Source of the DNA: Aptenodytes patagonicus
Lineage: Eukaryota; Chordata; Aves; Sphenisciformes; Spheniscidae
Assembly: GCF_965638725.1 (NCBI RefSeq)
Contig: NC_134975.1
Location: forward strand, 819,672 to 883,671
Direction of reading: 5' to 3'
Length of the DNA stretch: 64,000 bases
The position numbers were made by a program, and so were the translations under genes. The notes under the pieces are model-generated. The model was not told where the DNA came from. It did not search any database and saw only the letters and a program-made list of their open reading frames with translations. Shown one piece after another: positions 1 through 12,020 of this stretch (the first letter of the stretch is position 1; each line of letters opens with the position of its first letter).

Positions 1-2250
1 CACGTCCCTAAATAAACACGGCAAATCCTTGGGCTTTGAATTTGGTCAGGAGAAAATCCTGGCACCGGCCGGCCGGCCGGCCGATATTCCTGCCCAAACC
101 TTCAAGAAAAAGCGGATCCTGCCGTTGCAGCAACCTCCTCGGCACCGCATTCGTGAAATCCAAAGGGGGGAAAAAAAAAACAAACCCAAAAACCCCAACC
201 GACCAACTGGATTTAGCCAAAGGCACCTTCAAAATTCGCTGGTGTGACATGGACCCACTTTGGCGTTTGCGGAGACCCTTTAACGCCACCAAGCCCTGGA
301 AATCCCCTTGGAAACACTATCACCCCCCCCCACCCCACCCCCCGAAATGCTCGAAGCACGCGAGAAAGGTCTCTTACCTTCCGCCCGAATAAAAATTCGG
401 GTTCAACATAAACGAAAGCCGAAGCTATAAGAGATTTTAAAAGGAAGCGACAGAAACAGCAGCAAACAAAATCCGCCCCAAAGTGGCTCTGACCCTTTGA
501 AAACACCGCGAACACCACGAAATGCCTTTTGAAACGCGAAAAAAATCTGGGAAACCACGTCTTTCTCCACGCACCCATTTTAAATTTAACATCTGAAGCG
601 CAAGAAAGCCTTTATCTGTATTTATTTCCTTCTTTATTTCCGCCCCAATTACAAATCCAACCCAACATGATCTTTCTTTCGGGTTAAATCCCACCAAAAC
701 CTCTCCTGGCGTGGACGTTGAAGGCGCTTTGTGCGGATAAGTTTGCAGGGGTTTTGATAACCTTGACTTTGCTTTTTTGTGTGTGTGTGCGCGCGTAATT
801 GTAAGTCAACTGCCAGATAATATCATTTCCCTGTGGATGCGGAATGGTAAAAAAAAAAAAAAAAAGGGGGAAAAAGAAAAAAAAAAAAAAAGGGAAACAT
901 AATAATAAAAAAGAAGCGTTTCTGGGTTCCGCTTTTAAAAAGGCCAATTTCGGAGGGGGAAACGCCAGAGGATGGGTTTTGCTGGTGCCACGGACGCGAG
1001 GCGTGTGTGCATGGGGGGTCCACACACGACCCACACGCGTGGAGCCCTGCATGCACATACAACGCCACGTACCCCAGCCATCCTTCTTGCCGCTGGAGCC
1101 CTAATTATAGCACAGATCCTGACACTCGGCGGATATTTTAATCCGCATACCACAGGCAACCCATGCAACCCGCTGCTCCGAGCTGGGCGGTATTTTCTAC
1201 CAAGGCAATTTCGCTCCAACTTTTTCGGGAAATTCAATCCCTCCCTTCACATGATTCCCCACTTATTGACCTGAAAGGAGCCTCTGAATCCTCCCAGCTT
1301 CGAATTAGGAGAGAAACAAACCCGAATATTCACGTACACATAGGTTTCAAGGCGTATGCAGTCTCTACAGTGAAAATAAAATGTGTTCAATGAAAGCCTC
1401 TTTTCAGACAATCCCAGACTTAAAACATCTGCTCAACACACAGAAACATTTTTTTGCCTTCGCAAACAAGACCTCAATTCGCCAGGAAAGGAAAAAAAAA
1501 AAAAAAAAAAGAAAGGAAAAAAAAAAAAGAAAGAAGCTTTTTCCTCTCTGAGTCTCCCAACGAGCTCCCAAGCCATGAAATGAGGCACAGTGCACAACTC
1601 CAGCCTGAGACGTTTGTAACTGCAAATCAGACTCTACGCAGTTTAATTTTTTACCCCACTTCAACACCGAGCAAAGCCAAAGAAGACAAATTCGCTTAGC
1701 ACACGGAAATAAAGCGTTCGCAGAGGAAGCGATAGGAAGGGGAACAACAAAAATCAGGGTTCATCCGCCTTAAAAAACACGACCCCCCCCCTAAAACAAC
1801 CCTCCCCAAACAAACAAACCCCAAGTCTCCGCGATTTCAGAGCAAAGCCCCCGCGCCTTATTGCATTCTGCAGCGGTGATTGCAAGGACCAACATTTTTT
1901 TTTTTGCATAAGCACATGCACTGCACATTTTCTCCACAGAAACAGCGAGAGGACGAGTTCTCAAACAGCTCTCTGCTCCTTTTTCTCAGCTCTAACATAT
2001 ATATTAAAAAAAAAAAAAAAACCAAACCAAACCAAAACCAAAACCAACCGGCAAAACAACCAACATTTCTAGGAAGAATATTTTTTCCCAAAAGACGGCA
2101 ACGATACCGAACATTATTGTGCCAATTTCTGGAGGAGAAGTTGGCAGGGTAGAGAGCACATTACTGCACATTCGCATTACCTTTGCTCTTATTAGCTATG
2201 GATGATTACTAATTGCTGAATTAGCTACTGGTAATGAATGATTCCCTTAC
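1..2250 (-). other. HOXC10: HOXC10 intron (partial) running off the left edge
   Basis: This stretch follows the HOXC10 exon 1 splice donor, so it is intron. No homeobox can be read in it on either strand, so exon 2 with the homeodomain must lie to the left of the window. It holds several A-rich or purine tracts (about 846-896, 1489-1536 and 2007-2045), a short GT/GC run near 778-796, and an inverted repeat near 1000-1030 (CGTGTGTG against CACACACG). I see no gene in it. Confidence 0.8.
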
Positions 2251-3024
2251 CTTTTGCTTCATTGTCAGAATTGTCAGTGCTGGTGTCAGTGTTTTTATTC
2301 GGGTCTTTCTCTGCTTCCGAAGGACTTATTTTGGGTGCTGGGGCGCTTTTTTCTGTTTTAATTTCGTTCGTGGATGTGTTCTGAGTATTATCTGTTTTTG
2401 TGTTTTCGGGGAAACTCACTTTAGCCACCGGGGGCGGCGGCGGAGGTGGCGGTGCTGGTTCCAGATGCTCATTCCTTGGGTTCAGGCTCGCCCTGGATTC
2501 AAAACTTGCCTCAAACTCATTTGGATTGCTGCAGTTTGACGTCTTCTCCATGGAGGGGTAACCTTGGCTTGCTCGGTAGTAGCTAGGAACGGGGACTTCA
2601 TGGTCATTTAGGCAAGACTCAGGCATTTGGTTGGGGTAGAGGGCTGTCTCTGTGGCATTTTTTGCTCTTTTATCAGCGTTATACATACAGCAAACATTCT
2701 CTTCCTTGACATTGGTTGGGAAGGAGCAGGATGGGAGCTGTCTTGCACAGGTTGCTCGATCCTGTACGTATTTTTGGGGTCACACCAAGTGTCTAGCTGA
2801 GAAAGGTAAGATGGATAGGTGCTGAGAGACAAGGTAGCGCTATTCACCTCGTCCCTTTTGGAAAGAGACGGGATGATTCCACAGTTCCTCATGACTCCGC
2901 AGCTGAAATCGCTCCCAGGCTGCATGTACATCCCTTGGCTGGAGGAATAATTCTCCCCTCTACAGGTACCGGCCAACGAGTCCATCAAAAACGAGTTAGA
3001 AGTCACATTGTTGGGACATGACAT
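2251..3024 (-). CDS. HOXC10: HOXC10 exon 1 (N-terminal region; one apparent 1-base deletion)
   Basis: HOXC10 is a nuclear Abd-B-class homeodomain factor for lumbar and hindlimb patterning. The start is ATG at 3024-3022 (MSCPNNVTSNS), matching the family start. Paralogue-10 signatures follow: MYMQPGSDFSCGVMRNCG, SLSKRDE, YPSYLSQLDTW, and later VKEENVCCMYNADKRAK, ESCLNDHEVPVPSYYRAS and DNSDNEAK. The exon ends at 2251 with donor GTAAGG, splitting a codon after its first base as in mammals. The reading frame breaks near 2746: the N-terminal part is in one frame and the part from about CSFPTNVKEEN onward is in another. One missing base at about 2746 would explain it. A run of eight prolines (about 2430-2455) sits where the human protein, as I remember it, has none. 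Exon 2 with the homeodomain is outside the window. I am sure of the gene identity; whether the frameshift is real is not settled. Confidence 0.95.
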
Positions 3025-3210
3025 TTTCAGAGAGGGTTTTTAAGGAGGAATACTCCAGCCAGGGGCTGACATCTTTTTTTTAGGGGGAAAAAATATCAAG
3101 CACCATAATTATCCACGCATCGCTCTCCCCCCCTCCACCCCCCCACGTGATGCCCAGGCCAATGAGGATTGAAAATGGCCTTGATGATTCAGACGGGGAC
3201 GACGTCACGG
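3025..3210 (-). promoter_or_regulatory. HOXC10: HOXC10 proximal promoter region
   Basis: Reading toward the gene, this segment has a CRE-like TGACGTCG (about 3200-3207), an ATTGG/CCAAT box (3159-3163) and an E-box in the context ATCACGTGGG (CACGTG at 3144-3149), then the ATG at 3024. The start of transcription cannot be placed. The E-box plus CCAAT pairing recurs upstream of the other three genes here. Confidence 0.55.
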
Positions 3211-4140
3211 GGGTCAAGTTGTCGGGACCGGGAGCGGCACCGTGGAGCAACAGCGACATCTGCCAGCACCGGGCCGGGACCTTCACGTTGAACAAAGGCC
3301 GAGCCCCGCCGCCCCGCTCCCCGCCCGCCCGTTTGTTTACCAACGGAGCCACGCGTGGGAAGGGGGCAAAGGGGGAGGGGGGGGGGGGACGACGGGGGAC
3401 ACGACTTTAAAAAAAAAAATTTAATTATTTTATTTTATTTTATTTTTAATTTAGGGGGGAGCGGGGCGGCGGGGAAAATTTAAATTAAACAATCTCAACA
3501 CCCACCCCCCCCGTATTCCCCCCCCCCCCATTTCCCCCTCGGAATTGTCTTTTTGCGCCCCCAAAACCGGCTGAGATTTTTAATTGTTGCCTCCCAAGCA
3601 GCGACACCCCCCCCCCCCCTCCCCCCCCCCCCCAACCCCGCTTCTCCTTCCTCCGCTCGGCTGCGCCTTCCTCCCCCTCCCCGGCAAGGCTGGGCACGGG
3701 CGAGCCCCTCCGGGCTCAGCCGGCTGCTGCGCTGCTGCTTCTTGGCGCGATTTTTATGCTTATTACAATTATTTGGGGTTTTTTTTTGGGGGGGTGGGGG
3801 GTGGGTGCTGGATGGGGCTTGGGGGCGCGGCGGGGTGATGCGCCGGGCGCCGCTTTGCTTTTGCTGCCGCGAGAGAGATGTGGGAAGAGAAAGGGGGGGG
3901 GGGGGGGAGAAATTGGGGAATAATTCAGGGACCCTTCGTCCAGGCATTTCCCCGAAACCCCGAAGCTCCTTGGAGCAGGTTGGATATTTCCCAAGCAGCT
4001 TTTTTAATGAAGAAAAAGACAGTGAAAACCTAGTTTTGCTTTATTTTCCCCCCCCCCCCTTTTTTTTTCCCCCCGCAGCAAAGCCGCTTTGCCTTCCCCG
4101 ACTCTGCGAAGACAGCTTTTTTTAATTATCCACTTTCATT
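3211..4140. other. CpG- and homopolymer-rich DNA upstream of HOXC10
   Basis: GC-rich sequence with many CpGs (about 3210-3350 and 3650-3860), broken by an AT-rich patch (3409-3465) and long C runs (for example 3606-3634) and G runs (3893-3907). It probably belongs to the CpG island of HOXC10. The open frames here are translations of C/G runs and look like no known protein. Confidence 0.4.
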
Positions 4141-7100
4141 CCCGAACTGTCTTAAGTTTCTGGGCTAAAATGGCACGTGTGGTGTTGTGCAGGGGGAGAA
4201 AGGACAAAAATTCCTCGTGGAGAGGAAAAAAGGGGTCGAATTTGTGAAAAGGGAGCGACTTTCAGATGGTGAACTGCAACAGTGCGGTGGTGTGGTGGGT
4301 TTTTTTTTCTCCTCCTGTCTGTCTGTCTGTCTCTCCGTCTGCTCCCTCTTTCTCTCCGGGAAATATCTACGGGGGGGGGGGGGGGGGGAAATATCCAACC
4401 TGGGACACACTAAATATCACGCAGAAAGCTTTGCGAACGAAACTGTCCCGGTTTGGTCGGGGTTTATTTGATTTTCATTTTTTCCTGGGGTGATTTCACG
4501 AGGAAAGTTACTTTTCTCTCCAATATTTCCTCTCTCCTCTTCCGTGGCGCAATTCGCTGCGGTGGCAGCTCAAGTTGTTGTTTTCTTTTAAATTTTAAAT
4601 CTCCGAAGCAAGATTTGACGCCTTAAATACGACGGAATTGAAACCTTCGTGGTTATCGTGTCCTCCCCCCCAGCTTCATGTTCTTTATGATTTTCTAAAT
4701 CGTGTAGTAATTAAGCCCTGTAGGGTTTGTGGGGTTTTTTTCATCATTTTCCCCGGCGTGTTGCAGTGCTGGTGGCTGAACTCTGATTTTAGGTGAAGCG
4801 GCGGATCAGGGCAATGGCGAATAAATAAATAAAAAGGGAGATAGCCCGGAGTTTCAAGATCATTACGATTAGAAAGAGACGGGTTCAGAGTCACTTTCAA
4901 GGGAAACAAAAAGAAAACGCCACCTTTCATTAAAAAAAAAAAGAGGGGGGGAAGAAAAAAAGAAAAAGGAGGGGGAAAAAGAAAAAGAACGGGGGGAAGA
5001 AAAAGAAGGGGGAGAAGAAAAAGAAGAGGGGGAAAAAAAGGAAAGGGAGCAAAAGCGTGGAACAAAAAAAAAAAAAAAAAAGAAGTACATTGGAGCAGAG
5101 AAAGTGGAACTTGACCGTTTGGGGTGATTTGTAACGGTTTAGAGCAAAGTCCTGCTTAAATATTCTCACGTCTGCAAACCTGTTTTCCCAAAGATTTTCA
5201 AAAGCGGGGCTGTAAAATTCCCCTCGACTTAACTTTCAAGAGCCTTGCGGGTCTTCTCGCCGCATCAAGTGGGACAAGATTCAATATCTTAGGCCGAAAA
5301 AGCCTAAAAGTGCATAATCCTATTTCGTGTGCCCCCTTCCCCAGCACAGTAAAAGCTTTCGTAGGCTTCAGACGCCATTTGGTTCCCCTGGAAAGCTATT
5401 TGCGACTTTATTGCCTCTATTTGTGTTATCTGCATAGGTCTTTTTAAAACAGTTTGATAGAAATCGTTCAGTTTTATGATATCCAACGAAAATTCCACAT
5501 AATATTTATAAGCAAAGAATAAAACTTTAGTACGGGAGCCAATATTTTCTCATTTATAGGTGACGAAATTAAAGACCGATGCAATTTTGTATTATATTGC
5601 TTTTTTTTTTTTTTTTCCCCCCCGGTTTGATTTTTTTTTTCCCCCCTCTTCTACTTTATTTTTGCAGCTGATGTGGCTGGCCGATAATTTATGCTGCTCA
5701 GTCAAACAGTTACACATGTGCATTTTTGGGGACACAAAAAATTTGACCTCATAGTTTCCTGTATTGTCTGCCTAAAGATTAAATATGTTTTCCTGATTTT
5801 TCTCGCCCTGCATTCTGGTGTGTGCTTTTGTCGAAGGAGATGTGAAGGAGTTGCACGGAGCACATCGAACGTGACGCTAAATAATTTGAATTTGCTTCTC
5901 CGCAGAACCAGGCGCTTCGCAAGAGCATCTCGAGCAAACCTCCCCATCCAGGTTGCTGGAGAGAGAAAAAAACCGGTGCTGGAACCCCCATCTTTTATGA
6001 ATGTGTAAATGTTGTGCGTGTAAAATAAAGATTTACGCCGTTCGCAGGCGTTTTGTTTACCAGTTTTTGCCAGCAGAAGGTACCGATGTAAATGTTTGAA
6101 GGGTTTCAAGCCTGTTCCGCGAGTTGCTAATCACCATCTTCGGGACCGAAGGGGGCTGAGTAAATATAAAATCAGATTGTTCATAAAAATACGACCTGGG
6201 TATATCTCGAAACTTCACCGTGATGGTTTTTTTTTGGCCACGGAGAAAGAAAGTTGACGTTGGGAAGCAGCACAGAGGCGTCTCCAGGAGACCGAATATT
6301 GTTTAAAGTTAAAAATAATTAGAAGTATGATAAACATGGGTCATTAATGGAAAGAGAAATAAAATTCATCAGCCTAAGTGGAACCCCCGTTGGGAAAAAT
6401 GCTTTGCTCTAATTACAGAAAATAAATACGAACAAATGCTATTAAAACTTAAAAGGAGAGAGTCTACCCGTGGTAAGGGCTTTAATAACCTACTTTGAAT
6501 TTTACACACTTTTAGGGGAACCATATAGACGTCCGATGTTCATCCCCCGCCGCCGTCGGGCTGCCACCCCCCGCGTTTCCATCCCCCGGGGCTCAACCTG
6601 GCTTTTTTGGGCCGGTTCAGGGGGTTTTACCCAACAAACTCCGAGGCACACCAAAAAAAAAAAAAAAGCGGGGTTTCGCCCTTCCTTTCACGGGTCCCTT
6701 TCTCCCGGGGGGGGGGGGGGGGGACACGGACACGACGCCGTCTGTCCCCGCGTCCTCCCATTGTCCCCAGCGCCACAGACAGAGCAATTGTCCTAAACCG
6801 TCCCCAAATCGGCGCTCGGGATGCCAGGGAAGCCGGGGACCCTGCTAGGCAGGGACGAGGGGATGGGGGGGGGGGGGGGGGGGGAAGATGCCAGAAAACC
6901 CCCTCTTCTGCCCATCACCCCGAGGAGTGTATAAATGTCTACAATTTCCAAGACAAAGCATGTCTCAGGCTTCCCCGGAATATTTTACCTGTCCCCTTTT
7001 CAATCTAATTATTTAACCGTGAGTTATGTGTAGAAAGCGCTTCTTATGCCCATTGTATTTTTTACCAAGTTTTCTTACGTTTTTATGACAAACATTCATT

Positions 7101-9222
7101 TTCGCTTCGAGGAAGTATTTGGTAGCAACACTTTAATGATTACCTTAAATTTGTATTTCTGCCCGGTATTATGCCCCATGTTGTAGCGGAAATAATTCTG
7201 ATTTATGACAAAGTACACTGGAGTACAATAACAGCGATGCAAAAATAAAACCCACGCCTTTATATGTTGGCTTAGAAACTGTAAACTATCACCACAAGAA
7301 ATCTATCAAACTTTACAATCCCTCTTACCCTGCTTCCTTCTTTCTGAGTAACTTAAGTCAAAGAATTATGGAATGATATTATGTTCCTTGAGGTGGTATT
7401 GAAAACCGCGTTCAGGCTTTTCTACCCCCAACATAGCACCCGGGCGCTGGATGGAGTTTGGACCCTTCTCCTTTCCCTTTGATCACGAAGGCGAAATTTG
7501 GAAAGCGTAATTCATATATAGGCAAGAACAAGCAGGGTGACAGAGCGCAGCGACGTGACGCGGGGATTTTGGAGGGGTTTATTCAGTGCTGAAATGTTGC
7601 CTTCAGCTTTCCAACCGCGTTAACAAACTTAAATATTGCCCCCCTTCCCCCCGCCCAAGGAAAAAAAAAAAAAGAGGGGACAAAAAACAACAAAAAAAAG
7701 AGAATTATTTCTAGCAGAGGTGGGGAAATCCGGGTGGGAGTTCTGGAAATGTGGCTTATTGCACGTTTGGAAAATTAAAGGTGGTTTGTTGTTTTGGGGG
7801 GTTGGTTGGTTGTTTTGGTTTTTTTTTTTTTTTGGTCTGGGAAATGCTGGTGGCTGCCCTGCGGTTTTTAAGCGGCAAAATAACCCCGCGGTTGATGGCG
7901 ATGTGGATTCTGGAGAGCCCCTTTTATAAAGTTTAAAAAAAAAAAAAAGGAAAAAAAAAAAGTGAAGTTGAACGAGGCGAAGAACAACGATGAAAGGTAA
8001 AAATTGACAACAATGAAGGACGTGCTAAAATGTGGGTCTGCCCTGCGAGTTAAGAGCAAACCTCAAAGAATTCCTATTTTTCACATACGACGATAGGAAA
8101 ATGATTTCTTTCAAACTTTGTTAAAACGCTGATAATTTAACAGGCGTCTCTGAGGCGGCAACGCCGGTCTGCTGAGCGCTTCAAAATAAACATTATTGTT
8201 TCAATTACAATTTTAACAGAATATGGAGAGCACCGCGAGGACGGGCGATTAACACTCACGTTTCTCCTTGAAAAAGAAGCGGTTGGGGAAAAGAAAAATC
8301 CGAATAAATGCAAATTTCACACCTACAGCATGGAAATGAGGCAGCGGAGCTAAAGCCTGACGGGGTGGTTTTGCTGTATTTGCCTAAATTTGAGGGTCTC
8401 TACCTTCCAAACACAGACACCGCCGCAGAGGTGGAGAGCACCGAGAAGCACGTGTGCGGGGAGAGAGTTTTATTTAAAAAAAACACGGTAATTCTCTTTT
8501 TTTTTTTAATTTTTTAGGTATTTTTTCCATACCTGCAGCCCTCAGCCTGAGAGAGAACCTCGAGTATCTCCCGCTTGCTTAATCACAGGCTCTTCGCAAA
8601 CCCCGAGGAGTTTCGGCTATTTTAACCGTCATTTGTACGGTCACATACGGTTTATATCAAGCACATCTTTAAAGCAGAGGACTGCAGATTTTCTTGAGCA
8701 TGTATCACTTCATTCAAAGAGAGGAATTAGGCCGCTTTTTAACAATTAAAACGAACGAATTTACTTTGCTACTTGTAGCACATAAACAATTGCAATGTTT
8801 TCATTAAGTCTTCCTCCCCCCCCCTTCTTTTTTTTTTTTTGTTTCCAAAATGAATAAAGTTTTTCATGGGCTCCATCAGCAATACGCTCCAGCCTAATTC
8901 CTCAACTCCAGATTAAAAAAAAAAAGAAAAAAAGAAAAAAAGAAAAAAAAAAAGCCCTTATGAGGTTGCAAACCACATTCTCGTGGTTTCATGTTGTAAT
9001 TTAGAAGTTATCAAAAGCAGAGAAACGTGCTTCCATCTAACATGTGCTGTGCATCCCTGCATCCCCCAACTTTATGAAAGGCAGATAAGCCAGGCCTTAA
9101 TGAGCCGCCATTTTGGGGCAAAATAATATAAAGAAGTCATATTTTTAATATATTCCCGGAGAGCGGAGGGGCAGCGCAGCCCTGAGCCCCCCCCCCCCCC
9201 CCCTCCGCCGCGTCTCCCTTTT
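4141..9222. other. HOXC10-HOXC11 intergenic DNA, proximal half; candidate regulatory blocks
   Basis: No gene recognised. A purine tract lies at about 4930-5085 and a CTGT run at about 4314-4332. Mixed-composition, non-repetitive blocks that read like conserved non-coding DNA occur near 5100-5560, 5660-6210, 6280-6480, 6930-7420, 8040-8350 and 8990-9160. The block at 6930-7420 carries two TTTATGACAAA sites. G runs occur at 6710-6723 and 6866-6883. Conservation itself cannot be judged from one sequence. Confidence 0.35.
7199..7213 (+). promoter_or_regulatory. PBX-HOX composite-like site TGATTTATGACAAAG
   Basis: TGATTTAT is the known preferred composite site for PBX with HOX9/HOX10-class proteins, and TTTATGAC is a posterior-HOX/CDX type core. 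A second TTTTATGACAAAC lies 118 bases to the left at 7081-7093. The sequence is clear; the function is inferred. Confidence 0.35.
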
Positions 9223-9223
9223 T

Positions 9224-9380
9224 GGGGGGCTATTATTTATTTTTAGAGGGCTATTTATTTTTAGGGGGTTATTTGTTCGGGGGGAGCTATTTATTTTTTG
9301 AGGTCTATTTATTTTTGGAGGTCTATTTATTTGGGGGGGGGCGGCTATTTATTTTTAAGGGGCTATTTATATTTCGGGGG
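9224..9380 (+). repeat. Degenerate tandem repeat of CTATTTATTTTT with G-rich spacers
   Basis: About seven copies of a unit close to CTATTTATTTTT, separated by G-rich spacers of 4-12 bases, so the spacing is about 18-25 bases. Some copies (CTATTTATTTTTAG) resemble an extended MEF2-type A/T core flanked by CTA and TAG. Confidence 0.65.
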
Positions 9381-11928
9381 GGGGGTGGTGGTGTTTAAAA
9401 ACTAAACCGCAAGCCTGCAAACGCTTTGCCTCAAATCCGCAATTCCTTCCCCAAAGTTTGATCCCTCTCCCCGCCTCCCTCCCTTCCCCTCCCTCCTCCT
9501 TTTGCCGGTGGCTTTACAATATTTCAGCAGCGAATTCGCCGCCGGTCCCCCCCCTGGGCAGAGCGGCGCTTCAGGAGAACCAATTTAATCGCCTTTCGCC
9601 AAGGTTATGGGCCACCGGGGTCCCTGGGAGAGGGCGCCAGGACTTGGGGATTGCTGCCCGCTTGCCTGGCCCCAGCCCTGCCCCTCCGTCGGGAACAGCT
9701 CTTGCTCCTGTAAAAGTTCCTCGTACACAAATAAATGAATTCACCCTGGGATCCACAGGCGAGGATTAGCTCAATTGATGGTCGATTCGAGTCCACTTGC
9801 CAAAACCACTGGCTTTCTTCTTGGCTTTTGCGAAATCCCAGCTCTGGCCAAGTTGCAAACCAACGTCAAACCCGTGAGGAAAAGTGGAAATGGTCAAAAA
9901 GCTGGATTTTTTTTTTCCCCTCGTGGCTATTGTGTGCCGCTCTTGCTGAGTTGTTCAGCTGAAGTTGTTTATTTACATGCCACCAAGGAGGTTTCGCCTT
10001 ATCACACAGTCAAGTTTACGTGCTCCTGCCCTGGCACCTTCGGGAGAGGCTGCGTGGGGTCGTGGGGCGGTGTGGGTGCAAGTGGGTGCGTGTGCGTGGG
10101 GGTGCGCAGCCCCGTCCAACGCAACGAGAGTCTCTGGACACCCTAATCCAGCATTTGCAGCTCTTACAGATCCCCCCTCCCCAGTCACGCGTCTTTTTTT
10201 TCTTCTTTCTTTTTTCCTTGTTTTTCTTTTTCCTTTTTTCCTTGTTTCCTTTATTTTCCTTTTTCCTTTCTTTTCTTTTTTTTCCTTTCTTTTTTCCTTC
10301 CTTTTTCCCCCTTTTTTTTTTTGGGGGGGGGGGGGTTCCCCCCAAAAATGGAATTAATTTGCTTGGTATGGAAGCCAACATAAGTGAACATCATTATCCC
10401 GCAAGAAGCCAATTAGAAGCCGGCCCCCTCACCTCCTTCCCTCTCTGCACTATTTCCCAACAAAGTCACCCAGAGCTGCTTCCAACATGTTGTGTATGAA
10501 ATCCGGGGAGCAATGGGAAACAGGTTGGGTCGGTGTGTTTGTACGTCACATGGAAAGGGCCTTCGTAATTAGTCTGGGTGTCATTAACGTGGAGCCCAGA
10601 GCGAGCTCCCCAGCCTATGAGGGAGGCTTTATTGTGATGGACATCCGAGGTAGGAATAAAGTTGACGGGAAAAGCCTAAATGCGTGCTGGGAATTTAAAA
10701 AAAAAAAAAAAAAAAGGGGGGGGGGGGAAAGAAGGAAAAACTTGTAAAACTTTTACGCCAAACAAAGTTATAAAAACTTTTCATGCGTTAAGATATCAAA
10801 AGGTTTATAACAATAATAAAGAGTGTGTGCCGCGCGTGTTAAACCTGCTTCGAAATGCATTAAGTGCTGGGCGGCTGAGTTAAATATTAAGCGTCATAAA
10901 CGCCACGCGGGGTTCAAAATTAGAGTTTGGGGTTGGGTTTTTTTTTGGGGGGGGGGGGGGATGTGGGTGTCCCCCCACCCCGACCCACCCCCCCGGCTCC
11001 CTGGAGGCGGGGCGGCCGGGGAGCCGCGACCCTCTCTGATGCCGCTTTATTACAAAAGGGTTAAAGGTGATGGACTTGACTTTATTGAAGTTCAAAGACA
11101 TCATATCTTCACATTTTTCTTCCTGTGGGTCTCACTCCCACCCCCCGCATCCCCCGACCCGCCTCGGAAAACCCCTCGCCGTGGCAATTTTTGGCTTTCT
11201 GCTGTTAAATGGGAGCCGGCCCCAAAAACCCGGCGCCGGACCCTCCCCTCGCCCCGCCGCCTATGTCACCCTCCATATAGGTGCCCGCACGACTAGGCCG
11301 GCGAGATACGTATGTCTCAACCCTGTTCTGCTTGTACGCTCCCCCGTCGTGGTACCCAAAGCATCTTCAGTGACCCCCCCCCCCCCCCCTCCGCCAGCCC
11401 CTTCTCCCCCCCCCCCCCCCCCGCCCTCCCCAGAACATTAACAGCCCTTTTCCTACATGGCACTGATGCTTAATGCTGCTGTAAACTCCCACATGGTCTA
11501 TAAACTTGGATTTTACAACTGGCATTCCATTTTAGCTCGCGAAAACTTTGAACTAGGCCTACAGTTTCATTGTGCTGCAGTTGAACTGGAGCCTTGGAAA
11601 AGGGGGGGGGGGGGGGGGGGAGGGAAGGGAGGGAGGGGGAGAGAGAAGAGGGAAAAAAAAATAAATTCCCTGGGCAAGACTCCCTTATTTGTTTACTATT
11701 TACTGCGGAAGTCTTTTCCTTTAGCCAGACGGGGTAATTAAGAAAAATTAAGCTGTTTAGTGCCGCAGTCTTTATTACAATGTCTAGACTAGCCGCTTTT
11801 GTCCGGACAGCCGCTGCTGTTACGGAGCATTAACTGCCGCTTCTGACCTCCCGATATTCACCTTATTGCACCTCTCTTTAGTTTTCCTAACCTTGGGAAG
11901 GTTTGGCAAACACTCATTAAAGAAAGGT
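9381..11928. other. HOXC10-HOXC11 intergenic DNA, middle part
   Basis: No gene recognised. It contains a pyrimidine tract at 10192-10320, an A-run/G-run junction at 10697-10728, C runs at 11372-11389 and 11407-11422, and a G run at 11601-11620. Mixed-composition stretches near 10340-10680, 10740-10920 and 11440-11600 could be regulatory. The translated frames are low complexity or GC-rich shadows. Confidence 0.3.
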
Positions 11929-12020
11929 GCTTTTTTTTTTTTTTGCCCTTTTTTTTTTTGCCTTTTTTTTTTTTGCCTTTTTTTTTTTTGCCCTTTTTTT
12001 TTTTGCTTTTTTTTTTTTTG
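11929..12020 (+). repeat. Poly-T minisatellite, unit about T(9-13)GCC
   Basis: Six T-runs separated by GCC, GCCC or GC give a tandem array with a period of about 15-17 bases. It ends at a GC-rich segment (12021-12110). Confidence 0.75.

Noticed and set aside
1-2250. Possible HOXC10 homeobox exon
   Set aside because: No WFQNRR-type coding was found on the minus strand; the exon must lie outside the window.
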